Positions 43,888 to 53,403 of a stretch of DNA of 64,000 bases are shown here, piece by piece. The number at the start of each line of letters is the position of its first letter. Within the stretch, counting starts at the first letter, position 1. The position numbers and the translations under genes were made by a program. The DNA comes from Glaciecola sp028401415 (GTDB lineage Bacteria > Pseudomonadota > Gammaproteobacteria > Enterobacterales > Alteromonadaceae): NCBI RefSeq assembly GCF_028401415.2, contig NZ_CP171821.2, forward strand, positions 3,410,001-3,474,000. The letters are read 5' to 3'. The notes beneath the pieces are model-generated. The model had not been told where the DNA came from. It searched no databases and saw only the letters and a program-made list of their open reading frames with translations.

Positions 43888-44751
43888 ATGCCCCGCTGTG
43901 CCTTTTTAAGCACTGATAACCTTGAAGATTTTTTTGTTTACGATGATTTAGTAAAACCATTCCTCAGACGCCTAGGTTGGGCAGTCGAGGATGTATCGTG
44001 GAAAAACAAGTATGTCGATTATAACCAATACGAGCTTGTAGTGGTTCGTAGTACTTGGGATTATCAGCAATCGCCTGATGCATTTTTAGCGTGTCTTGAG
44101 AGGATACATTTCTCCAAAGCTTCGTTAGAAAATTCGCTAGCGCTAATGCGCTGGAATTTGTCTAAGGCCTATTTGAAAGACTTAGCGCAAGAAAATGTTC
44201 AAATTTTGGATACGCTCTGGTATTCGTCATATCGTTCCCAGGATATTCAGGCAGCATTTAGGCATTTTCAGGCCCAGCAACTGATCATCAAACCATTAGT
44301 CAGCGCGAATGCAGATGATACTTTCTTGTTCACCTTGCCAGAACTATCAGTTTTAGACGAAGCGCTTCAACACCTTTTTAAAAATCGCCCGTTCATGGTG
44401 CAAGCCTTTGAAGCGTCTATCTTGAAAGATGGCGAGTATTCGCTGTTTTATTTCAGCGGCCAGTTTAGTCATGCCATCCGTAAAATGCCTGCATCGGGAG
44501 ACTTTCGAGTGCAAGAAGAGCACGGTGGGCAATTAGAGAGTCTTTCTCCTAGCAAGGCGATGTTCGAACTGGCAGAAAAAACCTTACAGGCGATGCCAGC
44601 CGATGCACTTTATGCGCGTATTGATATGCTAAATACAAAAATGGGGATGGCAATTATCGAAGTTGAGCTTATTGAACCCTCTTTATATTTCAATATGGAT
44701 ATCGAATCGGCTAAACGATTTGCACAAGCCATTCATCAAAAGTACGCCTAG
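43888..44751 (+). CDS. ATP-grasp family protein
   Basis: A 287-residue protein from the ATG at 43888 (the frame also opens at a TTG at 43861). It shows the ATP-grasp plan of the glutathione-synthetase/RimK type: a pre-ATP-grasp domain (V-V-V-R-S-T-W-D-Y, about 50-60), the ATP-binding half with L-I-I-K-P-L-V-S-A-N-A, and metal-binding Glu residues near the end (I-E-V-E-L-I-E-P). It probably joins a carboxylate to an amine or thiol using ATP. The nitrilase-type gene follows after 9 bases, so the two probably act together. Substrate unknown. Confidence 0.8.
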   Translation: MPRCAFLSTDNLEDFFVYDDLVKPFLRRLGWAVEDVSWKNKYVDYNQYELVVVRSTWDYQQSPDAFLACLERIHFSKASLENSLALMRWNLSKAYLKDLAQENVQILDTLWYSSYRSQDIQAAFRHFQAQQLIIKPLVSANADDTFLFTLPELSVLDEALQHLFKNRPFMVQAFEASILKDGEYSLFYFSGQFSHAIRKMPASGDFRVQEEHGGQLESLSPSKAMFELAEKTLQAMPADALYARIDMLNTKMGMAIIEVELIEPSLYFNMDIESAKRFAQAIHQKYA

Positions 44752-44760
44752 GAACTTACT

Positions 44761-45744
44761 ATGACAATAGCAGAGAAAACACATGCACAATCCAGCGACG
44801 GGATGAAGGTCGCGCTAGCGCAAATCGCACCTGTTTGGCTCAATCGGGAGGCGACCACTCAAAAGGTGATTGCGGCAATCGTTGAAGCTGCTAATAAAGA
44901 GGCGTCACTTGTCACTTTTGGTGAATGTTTGTTGCCGGGCTATCCTTTTTGGTTAGATTTTACGGGCGGGGCTGAGTTTAATTCAAGTAAACACAAAACA
45001 ATCCATGCCCACTACTTAGATCAAGCGGTCAACATTGAGCAAGGACATCTGGACTTAGTTTGTGAGGCGGCAAAACAGCATAAGATTGCTGTCGTGTTAG
45101 GCATAGCAGAGCGACCTGATGATAGAGGCGGACATTCAGTCTATGCCTCGCTCGTCTATATTAACCAGCATGGATGTATTGAAAATGTTCATAGAAAGCT
45201 TATGCCAACCTACGAAGAGCGATTAACGTGGTCGCCAGGTGATGGTCATGGCTTGCGTACCTTTAAGTTAGCACAGTTTACGCTTGGCTCGCTTAATTGT
45301 TGGGAAAACTGGATGCCGCTTGCACGCGCCGCCCTTTATGCACAAGGTGAAGATTTACACATTGCGAGTTGGCCCGGAGGCGAACATAACACCCACGATT
45401 TAACGCGCTTTATCGCCAAAGAAGGGCGCAGCTTCGTTGTGTCTGTGTCAGGCTTAATGCGCAAAGAGGACTTTCCTGAAAATACACCATATTATGAAGA
45501 GATAATGCTTAAATCTCCATTGGTGCTGGCTAATGGGGCTTCTTGCGTTGCTGCGCCAGACGGTGAATGGGTACTAGAGCCACAAATTGGGGAGGAGGGA
45601 GTGTTCGTTGTCAGTATCTCTTATCAAAAAGTGCTTGAGGAGCGACAAAACTTCGACCCTGTGGGACACTATTCTCGTCCAGATATTACTCAACTTCAGG
45701 TAAACCGAGAAAGGCAAACTACGGCCAAGTTTAAAGACGAATAA
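44761..45744 (+). CDS. Nitrilase-type carbon-nitrogen hydrolase
   Basis: A 327-residue enzyme of the CN-hydrolase superfamily with the full catalytic triad: E55 in F-G-E-C-L-L-P-G-Y-P-F-W, K146 in H-R-K-L-M-P-T-Y-E-E-R and C180 in L-N-C-W-E-N-W-M-P-L. The context of the Cys and the length fit branch 1 nitrilases, which turn a nitrile into a carboxylate plus ammonia, better than amidases. It is coupled to an ATP-grasp gene, suggesting a small two-step pathway. Confidence 0.88.
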   Translation: MTIAEKTHAQSSDGMKVALAQIAPVWLNREATTQKVIAAIVEAANKEASLVTFGECLLPGYPFWLDFTGGAEFNSSKHKTIHAHYLDQAVNIEQGHLDLVCEAAKQHKIAVVLGIAERPDDRGGHSVYASLVYINQHGCIENVHRKLMPTYEERLTWSPGDGHGLRTFKLAQFTLGSLNCWENWMPLARAALYAQGEDLHIASWPGGEHNTHDLTRFIAKEGRSFVVSVSGLMRKEDFPENTPYYEEIMLKSPLVLANGASCVAAPDGEWVLEPQIGEEGVFVVSISYQKVLEERQNFDPVGHYSRPDITQLQVNRERQTTAKFKDE

Positions 45745-45832
45745 CAAAGCGATTTGTAAAGAAGACTAAAGCCTGAGAAAAAAGCAGCGATAACCTTTGT
45801 ATATAATGGTCATATCATCGTACAGGCTGCAC

Positions 45833-46051
45833 ATGTTCCTCATTATCAAAGGGCAATTGAATTTAAGTAACTATTTCGCATTTATGGTGCTTTCAACGCT
45901 TGTACTGGTTGCAGTTGTGATTGCATCTTTCATGTTTCCATTTGACAAAAATGGCTTGGCAGTCAGTATGGCCTTGCTCAGCATACTCTCTGTTGCATGC
46001 AGTATTAAAGTGATGAGTCTGCTCAGCGTTCAATCAGAGGACGAAGGTTAG
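45833..46051 (+). CDS. Small membrane protein
   Basis: A 72-residue protein with two transmembrane helices (about 13-35 and 42-62), starting from the ATG at 45833; the frame opens at 45797 but that part lacks support. TATAAT at 45802-45807 could be its -10 box, 26 bases before the ATG. Family not recognised. Confidence 0.5.
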   Translation: MFLIIKGQLNLSNYFAFMVLSTLVLVAVVIASFMFPFDKNGLAVSMALLSILSVACSIKVMSLLSVQSEDEG

Positions 46052-46059
46052 TGTCGAAT

Positions 46060-46728
46060 TCACTTCAATTTTTCAGGGTCGAAGGTATGTCCTAGTTTTG
46101 AGGTTTTCGTCATTAAATAGTGTTTGTTATCTGCCGTAACACCATGGTCGATTGGTTTGCGAGACACTACATTGATGCCCATTTCTTCAAGTGCAAGCAA
46201 TTTTTTGGGGTTATTCGTCATCAACTCAACCTTATTCACGCCCAACTGAGCTAGCATCATTTTACAAATGTTATAGTCTCGCAGGTCTGCATCGAAACCC
46301 AGATGTTGATTGGCTTCAACCGTATCGTAGCCAGCATCTTGAAGTTGATAGGCTTTAATCTTATTAAGCAGTCCGATTCCTCGCCCTTCTTGACGCAGAT
46401 AGAGCAAAATACCGCTGCCATGATGGACGATGTTTTCGAGCGCTTTTTCTAGTTGGAATCCACAATCGCATCGCGTGCTAAACAGGGCATCTCCAGTCAA
46501 ACACTCACTGTGAATACGAATAGGCACAACGCTGTCTTCTTCCCATTTACCATAGGATAGAGCCACATGTTCTTGCCCACTTTGAACCTCCACAAATCCG
46601 TGAATAATAAATTCACCATAGCGAGTGGGTAGCTTTGCTTTGCTTACAAATTCATAAGCGGTATTGCTTGAGTCCATATCGTGTGTCGATTTATTAAATT
46701 GTTCCATTACGGGTATATTCATATACAT
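46060..46728 (-). CDS. ribA: GTP cyclohydrolase II
   Basis: A 222-residue enzyme that opens GTP to the pyrimidine that begins riboflavin synthesis. Zn-binding Cys at 76, 87 and 89 (C-L-T-G-D and R-C-D-C-G), the R-Q-E-G-R-G-I-G-L motif and the N-N-P-K-K end are all present. It is a free-standing RibA of normal length, not fused to RibB. The first 20 or so residues are a non-conserved extension; a later ATG is possible. Confidence 0.92.
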   Translation of the reverse strand: MYMNIPVMEQFNKSTHDMDSSNTAYEFVSKAKLPTRYGEFIIHGFVEVQSGQEHVALSYGKWEEDSVVPIRIHSECLTGDALFSTRCDCGFQLEKALENIVHHGSGILLYLRQEGRGIGLLNKIKAYQLQDAGYDTVEANQHLGFDADLRDYNICKMMLAQLGVNKVELMTNNPKKLLALEEMGINVVSRKPIDHGVTADNKHYLMTKTSKLGHTFDPEKLK

Positions 46729-46788
46729 TCAAGCTAACTATGCATCCATATTCCTGTTTGGCAAATACGATTAAATAGTCATGCGTCC

Positions 46789-49700
46789 TTATTTTAAGTC
46801 TGGCTGTAACGTATACGACGCGTATTGCAAAATGGGTGCAGGCTTTGCAATGGCAAATCCCTGCGCAAAATCTACGCCCAATTTACCGACCTGAACCATA
46901 ATTTCCTGGCTTTCAACAAATTCAGCGACAGTTTGTATTTTCATCGCGTCAGCGACATCTCTAATGGATGTCACCATGGCAAGGTCAATTTTGTCATTGA
47001 GAATATCACGGATAAAATTTCCGTCTATTTTTAAATAATCGACCGGTAAATTCTTTAGGTAGCTGTAGCTTGAAAAACCGGTACCAAAATCATCTAAAGC
47101 GAATGAGCAGCCTAACTTTTTAAATTCCTTCATAAAGCTAATTGCATCGTTTAAGCGAATGATGGCCATAGTTTCGGTGACTTCAAAACAGACTTTGCCG
47201 TGCGGTATTTGATATTTATCGAAGGCGTTTAGTAAGAAAAATTTAAAGTCTTCGTCTGACAATGAAATACCTGAAAGGTTAATATTTACTTTGGCAAGAG
47301 ACGCTTGGTGGGCTTTATTTTGATTTAGCCATTTGAAGTATGACTCAATTACCCATTTATCAATTTTATTGCTCAAACCTGATTTTTCTGCACTGGGCAT
47401 AAAAAATTCAGGGGCGACTAAATCGCCATCTTGTGTTTTTAGCCGCAACAGGATTTCATAATAGTCAAACTCGTCGTTGTGAGCGAGCGGGCGATAGTGC
47501 TGATAAAACAGTGAAAAGTTCCCATGTGTAAGCGCATGCTTGACTTCATTGACCCAATAAAGATGCTTCTGATAACTGGAGTGAAGATGCATATCCGCAG
47601 AATAAATATGTGCCTTATTTTTGCGATTGCCATGTGTTCCAGATTTAGCATCTTCTTTTGCAATAATGCATGCCGTGTCGGCGAATGCGAGCATTTCTTC
47701 ACCATTGGGCAAAAGCGTGTTGTTCGTCATTGGCTCATAAATGGAAATACCGATGCTGATACTTTGAATAAAGCGATGCTTATCCCACTTAAATTCAAAT
47801 GTTTGTGCGCTGTCCAGTAAGGCATCCGTTAGGGCGCTTAATTCCTGTTTGTCAGAAAATTCTGCAATGATACCGAATTGGTCTGCGCTTAAACGCGCAA
47901 ATGCATATTGCTCATGCACAACATCAAATAACACGTGCGATAGCTCTTTTATAAAGACATCACCCGCGGTGTGCCCGCACGTGTCATTAATGAGTTTGAA
48001 TTGGTCTACATCTAAAAATAGCAAGGCAAATTCACTCGCTTTTTCATCGTGCGATTGAATGCGTTCTTCCAAAATAGAGAGAAAGTGCCTTCGGTTATAC
48101 AATCCTGTGAGCTGATCATGACTATTCAAGTATTGCAGGTTTACCTGATGAAGACGTCGCTCAGTCACATCAAACAATGAGCCAAACTGCAAGGTAGTAT
48201 CACCAATTTTTTTAAGTTGAGCTGAGATACTAAACCAAAATTCAGAGCCATCAATACGTTTACCCTTTACCTCTTTTCCTAGCACTGTTTGCTGAATGCT
48301 AAGCTCACCCAATAAAAGGTCCGCATCTTTTGTTTGTGCAAAGAAACTGGAAAGATGCTTATGGCCGGCTAAAAATGCGTGGCTATCTTCATAGCCAAAC
48401 AAGGCACAAATAGCCGGATTAATATGAATCAGTTCACCGCTAGGATGGGCTGTATAAAGACCTTCAGCCGCATGTTGAAACAAATCATTATACTGCTGCA
48501 GCTCCTGAATTTTTTTGACTTGTTCACCACTGTTAGCAGATTGAATGGATTGCTCTCGGCTGATAATTGCAACGCCAATTAGCATGACGCCGATACAGCT
48601 AAAGATGAAAGGATAGGGTGCAGAGAATGACAGGTGGCCAGTATTATTTACGAGCATTGATAGTTCAATCAAACCCACTATACCCAGCGCAAACCAGCCG
48701 CTAAAGTAGATAAGCGTGCTACGCAAATCGATACCCTTTCGATAAATAAAGGTGGCAACTAATTTGCTCAATAAAAACAAAAACGAGAAGACAATAAGGG
48801 AAATGAGTTGATACAAATCGTTAAATACAAAGATGCCAATCAGCGGAAACACAAGCAATACGTAATGCGCACGCAACCATAGCCGTGAAATCGGTTGGAA
48901 AATAATACGCGTTATTTTGATTGCGGCAAATAGGGTCACGGTTAAACTTATTGCGGTCAATTCCGCCGCAAAGGACGGCACCATAAACAGCATTGGAAGT
49001 ATGCCTTCCGTGGACAACATGGTTGTCATTGCCGCAGTTGCAAAGACGCAAAACCAAAATCGTGACGGCGCGTTTCTAAGTACGTATGTAAACAAAAAAT
49101 ACGTTGCCAATAAGGACAGACCGCCGCTCATCGCACCGAGAAGGATAAGCCTTATACCCGCCTGTGTGTTGTATGCATCAGCTTGCCAAAGTTCAACTGG
49201 AATCACCGACAAACCGTCGTCTTGAATACGCAAATAGATGGTCATCAGAGAGTTGCTTCTCGCCGTGAAGGTCATTTTGAATCCACTACGACTTAAATTT
49301 GCACTCGTTGGACTTTCGCTCTGAAGTCTGGATGATTGAACGATTCTTAACTGCTCATCCAACAAGTATGCCTCGGCGCGGTCGACAAAGGTATTTCCCG
49401 CTACAAGAGTGAGTAAGCGGTTACTATCGGCAAAATTATCAATCTGAAAGCGTATCCACAGTGCTGATTCTTCTTCAATGTTGACAATTTCCGTATGCGA
49501 ACGCCATTGTTGTTCTTGCAGTACGTCAGACAACAGGAGGCTTTGGTCGGTGATTAGGAACTCAGCATTGTTTGTTAGATTGATTGAAGCATCAAAGTCT
49601 GCACTGACGATATGCCCGTCGCTTTGAGCCAAACTAGTGTTGTTGAGTGGCAATTCGCTGCCCGTTTGCGCGCTTGCCAGCGACGTATACACCAGAGCGT

Positions 49701-49815
49701 TGATTAAAAACGCTATGCTAAAGAGTAGACCAAGGAAAGACTGATAATGCTGAGTTTTCAATCCGATGTGTACCGCCAGAAAATTACAAACTAGAGCGAT
49801 AATAGTAGCAGACAT
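46789..49815 (-). CDS. 7TMR-DISM / PAS / GGDEF / EAL protein, probable c-di-GMP phosphodiesterase
   Basis: A 1008-residue protein. An N-terminal membrane-anchor helix is followed by a periplasmic 7TMR-DISMED2-type domain (about 65-215), seven transmembrane helices (about 220-420), a PAS domain (about 440-560), a GGDEF domain (about 565-735) and an EAL domain (about 750-1000). The GGDEF site is degenerate (S-A-D-Q-F), so it should not make c-di-GMP but may bind GTP. The EAL domain keeps E-I-L-L-R, E-V-T-E, D-D-F-G-T-G and K-I-D, so it should hydrolyse c-di-GMP. It may oppose the two cyclases at 15-17 kb. Confidence 0.92.
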   Translation of the reverse strand: MSATIIALVCNFLAVHIGLKTQHYQSFLGLLFSIAFLINALVYTSLASAQTGSELPLNNTSLAQSDGHIVSADFDASINLTNNAEFLITDQSLLLSDVLQEQQWRSHTEIVNIEEESALWIRFQIDNFADSNRLLTLVAGNTFVDRAEAYLLDEQLRIVQSSRLQSESPTSANLSRSGFKMTFTARSNSLMTIYLRIQDDGLSVIPVELWQADAYNTQAGIRLILLGAMSGGLSLLATYFLFTYVLRNAPSRFWFCVFATAAMTTMLSTEGILPMLFMVPSFAAELTAISLTVTLFAAIKITRIIFQPISRLWLRAHYVLLVFPLIGIFVFNDLYQLISLIVFSFLFLLSKLVATFIYRKGIDLRSTLIYFSGWFALGIVGLIELSMLVNNTGHLSFSAPYPFIFSCIGVMLIGVAIISREQSIQSANSGEQVKKIQELQQYNDLFQHAAEGLYTAHPSGELIHINPAICALFGYEDSHAFLAGHKHLSSFFAQTKDADLLLGELSIQQTVLGKEVKGKRIDGSEFWFSISAQLKKIGDTTLQFGSLFDVTERRLHQVNLQYLNSHDQLTGLYNRRHFLSILEERIQSHDEKASEFALLFLDVDQFKLINDTCGHTAGDVFIKELSHVLFDVVHEQYAFARLSADQFGIIAEFSDKQELSALTDALLDSAQTFEFKWDKHRFIQSISIGISIYEPMTNNTLLPNGEEMLAFADTACIIAKEDAKSGTHGNRKNKAHIYSADMHLHSSYQKHLYWVNEVKHALTHGNFSLFYQHYRPLAHNDEFDYYEILLRLKTQDGDLVAPEFFMPSAEKSGLSNKIDKWVIESYFKWLNQNKAHQASLAKVNINLSGISLSDEDFKFFLLNAFDKYQIPHGKVCFEVTETMAIIRLNDAISFMKEFKKLGCSFALDDFGTGFSSYSYLKNLPVDYLKIDGNFIRDILNDKIDLAMVTSIRDVADAMKIQTVAEFVESQEIMVQVGKLGVDFAQGFAIAKPAPILQYASYTLQPDLK

Positions 49816-49923
49816 TCTATAAAAAGTGACAGATTTACTGCCATAAGACTCAATCCGATTAGGTGTTAAGCATACACAGACTTTATTTTTCCCTTCGCTT
49901 GGTTTACCGTCGTATACTCAAAC

Positions 49924-50361
49924 TTGAACGACATTGAAGAGCCCATCTTGCTAAGTACTACTGCGCCCAAACATTCATCTTTCGCTATCCTAATATGGTG
50001 TTTCTTTAAGAGAGTTCGACCTTTTAGCTTGCGTTTCGCCGTACTATTGACCGCTATTGTTCTTGGCGCGTGTGGTCAACCAATGGCCTCTGGTGACATA
50101 GAACAGGGGCAAGAAAAGGCAGCGATATGCGGTCAGTGCCACGGTAAAAATGGCATCTCTATTGTGCCAATCTACCCTAATCTTGCCGGTCAGAAAGAGC
50201 AATATCTGGTCTTGTCATTGCAGGCCTACCGCAGCGGAGAACGCGTCAACATGGCAATGACACCCCATGCCCGCAAGTTGTCTGACGAAGATATTGCTGA
50301 TTTAGCAGCGTACTATGCGGCAATGGATCCTGCCGGTGGTGGCTTGAAACAGACAGACTGA
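49924..50361 (+). CDS. Monohaem cytochrome c, probably lipid-anchored
   Basis: A class I cytochrome c with haem site C-G-Q-C-H (about 69-73 if read from the TTG at 49924) and a distal Met in V-N-M-A-M-T. A hydrophobic segment ends in V-L-G-A-C, a plausible lipobox, so the mature protein of about 95 residues may be a lipoprotein. The start is uncertain: no ATG lies in frame, and a TTG nearer the signal (50026) is possible. Electron partner unknown. Confidence 0.75.
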   Translation: MNDIEEPILLSTTAPKHSSFAILIWCFFKRVRPFSLRFAVLLTAIVLGACGQPMASGDIEQGQEKAAICGQCHGKNGISIVPIYPNLAGQKEQYLVLSLQAYRSGERVNMAMTPHARKLSDEDIADLAAYYAAMDPAGGGLKQTD

Positions 50362-50424
50362 AAAGCAAACCAAAAAGACATGTGATGTGTAAGGATACTA
50401 TCCATACTTAACTTAGCTATTTAT

Positions 50425-51123
50425 ATGTTCACATTACATCACCTGATTGAATCACGCTCGCAGCGCATTGTTTGGATGCTAGAAATGGTCGGCGTCGAGT
50501 ATCAAATAAAAGCGTATAAGCGCGATGCTAAAACAAATTTGGCACCGGATAATTACAAGGCGCTTCATCCTCTGGGCTCAGCGCCATTGCTTGAGCATCA
50601 CCTGAGCGATGGCACAAGCACAATGACCGCAGAATCAGGCGCTATTTGTGAATATATTGTTCAAAAAACGGGTAAGCGGGAATTACTGCATGGCGCAGAC
50701 CCTGATAAAGAGAGCGAAAATTATCTCTCGGTTCAGTTTTGGTCTCATTATAGCGAAGGAAGCTTTTTACCTCCTTTAGTTGCCACAATGGTGTTAAATA
50801 AGGCGAGGGCAAAGGCAAAGCCGTTTTTTGTGAAGTATATTGCAAACAAACTGGTTGATGCCATCTTGGATGCATATTTTAATAAGGTAAGTGAGAGAAA
50901 CTTGAAGTTTGTGGAAGCATATCTGCATGACAACGAGTTCTTTGCTGGTTCAAGTCCAACCATCGCAGATGTGCAGATGAGTTTTGGCTTAGAAGCCCTT
51001 GTCAAGGCGGGAAAACTAGACTCATGTCCGCATATAACTGAGTATGTCGCGCGTCTTCATACCATGCCTTCGTACCGCGCAGCAATGGAAAAAATGGCAA
51101 GCGCAGAAAAGCACCCAGTTTAA
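50425..51123 (+). CDS. Glutathione S-transferase
   Basis: A 232-residue protein with an N-terminal thioredoxin-like domain (about 1-85; H-H-L-I-E-S-R-S-Q-R-I near the start in the glutathione site, A-E-S-G-A-I-C-E-Y) and an all-helical C-terminal domain (about 95-220) with the N-capping S-S-P-T-I-A-D-V-Q-M motif. It conjugates glutathione to electrophiles; physiological substrate unknown. Confidence 0.9.
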   Translation: MFTLHHLIESRSQRIVWMLEMVGVEYQIKAYKRDAKTNLAPDNYKALHPLGSAPLLEHHLSDGTSTMTAESGAICEYIVQKTGKRELLHGADPDKESENYLSVQFWSHYSEGSFLPPLVATMVLNKARAKAKPFFVKYIANKLVDAILDAYFNKVSERNLKFVEAYLHDNEFFAGSSPTIADVQMSFGLEALVKAGKLDSCPHITEYVARLHTMPSYRAAMEKMASAEKHPV

Positions 51124-51157
51124 GATAACCCGACCTCTGGATAAGAACGTGATTCGA

Positions 51158-52996
51158 CTATTTTGCGTCTAGGTAGTCGTTTATCAGCCCGATAAAGGCC
51201 TCGCCATACTTTTCTAACTTTCGTTCCCCCACACCGGTGACGTTTAAAAAAGCGTTTGCACTGGTTGGGAGCGTTCGTGTCATGTCCGCTAGCGTGGCGT
51301 CGCTGAAGATGACAAATGCGGGTTTATCGTTTTCGTCCGCGATCAGTTTTCTTAAAGACTTAAGTTTTTCGAAGAGCTTTTGATCAAGATTCGTAGGTAC
51401 ATATTTGTCTTTTCTACCCTGTGAAACAGCGAATTTTGGCACCGCTAGTTCTACATTCTTTTCGCCTTTAAGTACGGCTCTGGCAGATTGGTTTAGACAA
51501 AGAATGCCCGATCGGGTCATATCGATGCGAATCAGGCCAACGTGTATAAGCTGCTGAATAATGTTATGCCAATAGCTGTCGCTTTTGTCTCTGCCAATGC
51601 CATAGGTGCTCAAGTCATTGTGTTTTGCGTCGATTATGCGCTTATGCTGAAGTCCTCGCAGCACATCAATCACATAACTGGCCCTTGTATCTAGCTTTAA
51701 ACGATAAATACAAGACAGCACTTTTTGTGCATCCATACTTGCGTCGAACATTTTCGGTGGATCAAGACAGATATCGCAATTGCCACAGGAAGTATCTCGA
51801 TAATCAGCGAAGTAATTAAGCAGTACTTGTCTGCGACAGGTTTGCGCTTCTGCAAACGACTCCATCGCTTCAAATTTGTGCATTTCAATAGCAAATCGTT
51901 CAGCGGTGCTGCCATCAGCAATCCACTTTTTTATGCGAGCGCCATCACGTTCGTCATACAGCAGTAGTGCCTCTGCCGGCATACCGTCTCGGCCTGCTCT
52001 TCCCGTTTCTTGGTAGAACGCCTCAACGCTCCTAGGCACGTCATGATGCACCACAAATCGTACGTTTGATTTATTGATGCCCATGCCAAAAGCAACGGTG
52101 GCGACCACGACTTGTAAGTTATCTTTTAAGAATTGATTTTGCACTAACTCGCGCATCTCACTTTCCCTGCCGGCATGGTAGGCATCACAGCGTATCCCAG
52201 CTTGCGTAAGCTTTGCAGTAAGGTCGTCAACTTTTGCGCGGCTGTTGCAGTACACAATGCCAGCATTCCCACCTTGCTGGCGGACGAAATCAACGACTTG
52301 ATCAAAGCCTTTATATTTTCTGAGCAGGTTATATCGAATGTTGGGACGGTCAAATCCGCCTTTATAAACATACGCATCCGGTATATTTAATTGAAACTGA
52401 ATATCGTGTTGTGTTGCCACATCAGCCGTAGCGGTAAGCGCCATCATTGGTACATTAGGGAATATGTGCTTGAGCTGTCCCAAGTTTCGATAGTCTTTTC
52501 GAAAGTCATGTCCCCAATGGCTTACGCAGTGTGCTTCATCTACTGCGATAAGACTAATGTTGAGGGAGCTCAATACATTAAGAAAGTAAGGCTGCAGTGC
52601 GCGCTCGGGGGCAAGATAAAGTAGCTTGATGCGGCTTTCTTTTAAAGCATTTATGACTGCTTTGGCGTCATCTGAACTTAAACTAGAGTTGAGGTATGCC
52701 GCTTCAACGCCAAGCTCTTTAAGCTGTTGGACTTGGTCCTGCATTAGAGAGATAAGTGGTGATATGACAACAGTAATGCCTTCAAGTACCACTGCGGGAA
52801 CTTGAAAGCACAGCGATTTACCGCCACCAGTAGGCAATAAAATTAAACTGTCATGACCTTTGAATATCTGTTCAATTACTTCTTGCTGGCCGGCTCTGAA
52901 ATGGTCAAAACCAAAGGTTTGCTTGAGCACCTTTTTGCAATCAGCGATTGGCTCACGGTTGTCTTTCAAAATTGGATAAGCTTGAATGGCGTTCAC
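51158..52996 (-). CDS. recQ: ATP-dependent DNA helicase RecQ
   Basis: A 612-residue 3'-5' helicase of the E. coli RecQ length, with a GTG start. Walker A T-G-G-G-K-S at 56-61, DEAH box at 153-156, motif VI Q-E-T-G-R-A-G-R-D-G, the four-Cys zinc site (C-R-R-Q and C-G-N-C-D-I-C), a winged helix and a C-terminal HRDC domain. It works in recombination and repair of stalled forks. Confidence 0.97.
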   Translation of the reverse strand: MNAIQAYPILKDNREPIADCKKVLKQTFGFDHFRAGQQEVIEQIFKGHDSLILLPTGGGKSLCFQVPAVVLEGITVVISPLISLMQDQVQQLKELGVEAAYLNSSLSSDDAKAVINALKESRIKLLYLAPERALQPYFLNVLSSLNISLIAVDEAHCVSHWGHDFRKDYRNLGQLKHIFPNVPMMALTATADVATQHDIQFQLNIPDAYVYKGGFDRPNIRYNLLRKYKGFDQVVDFVRQQGGNAGIVYCNSRAKVDDLTAKLTQAGIRCDAYHAGRESEMRELVQNQFLKDNLQVVVATVAFGMGINKSNVRFVVHHDVPRSVEAFYQETGRAGRDGMPAEALLLYDERDGARIKKWIADGSTAERFAIEMHKFEAMESFAEAQTCRRQVLLNYFADYRDTSCGNCDICLDPPKMFDASMDAQKVLSCIYRLKLDTRASYVIDVLRGLQHKRIIDAKHNDLSTYGIGRDKSDSYWHNIIQQLIHVGLIRIDMTRSGILCLNQSARAVLKGEKNVELAVPKFAVSQGRKDKYVPTNLDQKLFEKLKSLRKLIADENDKPAFVIFSDATLADMTRTLPTSANAFLNVTGVGERKLEKYGEAFIGLINDYLDAK

Positions 52997-53179
52997 AGGT
53001 TTATATTACTTCCAGTAACTGAAGTGTACCCATTTGCCGATCAAAATCATATGGACTTCGTGACAGGTTTTGCATTACTTTTTATCCCTAGCTTAAGTAA
53101 TATTTGCGTTTTGTGCTGAGTGGGTAGACAATCCGCGCCTGCGATAATCAAGCAACGAGAAAAGCCTCTCTAGGTACGT

Positions 53180-53376
53180 AACCTCAACTCGGGATAAGCG
53201 ACAGCGCCAAGTAGCGATAAAAACGCGAATTACTGCGTTGCAAAAGCGAGCAATAGAATGACTATTACGTCACTTTTGCGCCTTGCACTTCACGTTTTTA
53301 TCACTACTTGGTGATAATTTAATAAATACATAGTTAAAACATGCATTTGCACTATCGCTTATCCCGAGTTGAGGTT
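53180..53376. repeat. Palindromic mobile repeat, full-length copy (C)
   Basis: A 197-bp element with 22-bp outer arms (AACCTCAACTCGGGATAAGC start), inner arms of about 21 bp, and a central hairpin at 53225-53293 shared with the copy at 23290. Flanks ACGT and ACAT form an imperfect 4-bp duplication. It fills most of the 407-base gap between recQ and rarD; nothing else is seen in that gap. Confidence 0.85.
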
Positions 53377-53403
53377 ACATAATTATATGGTTTTAAGGCG
53401 ATT

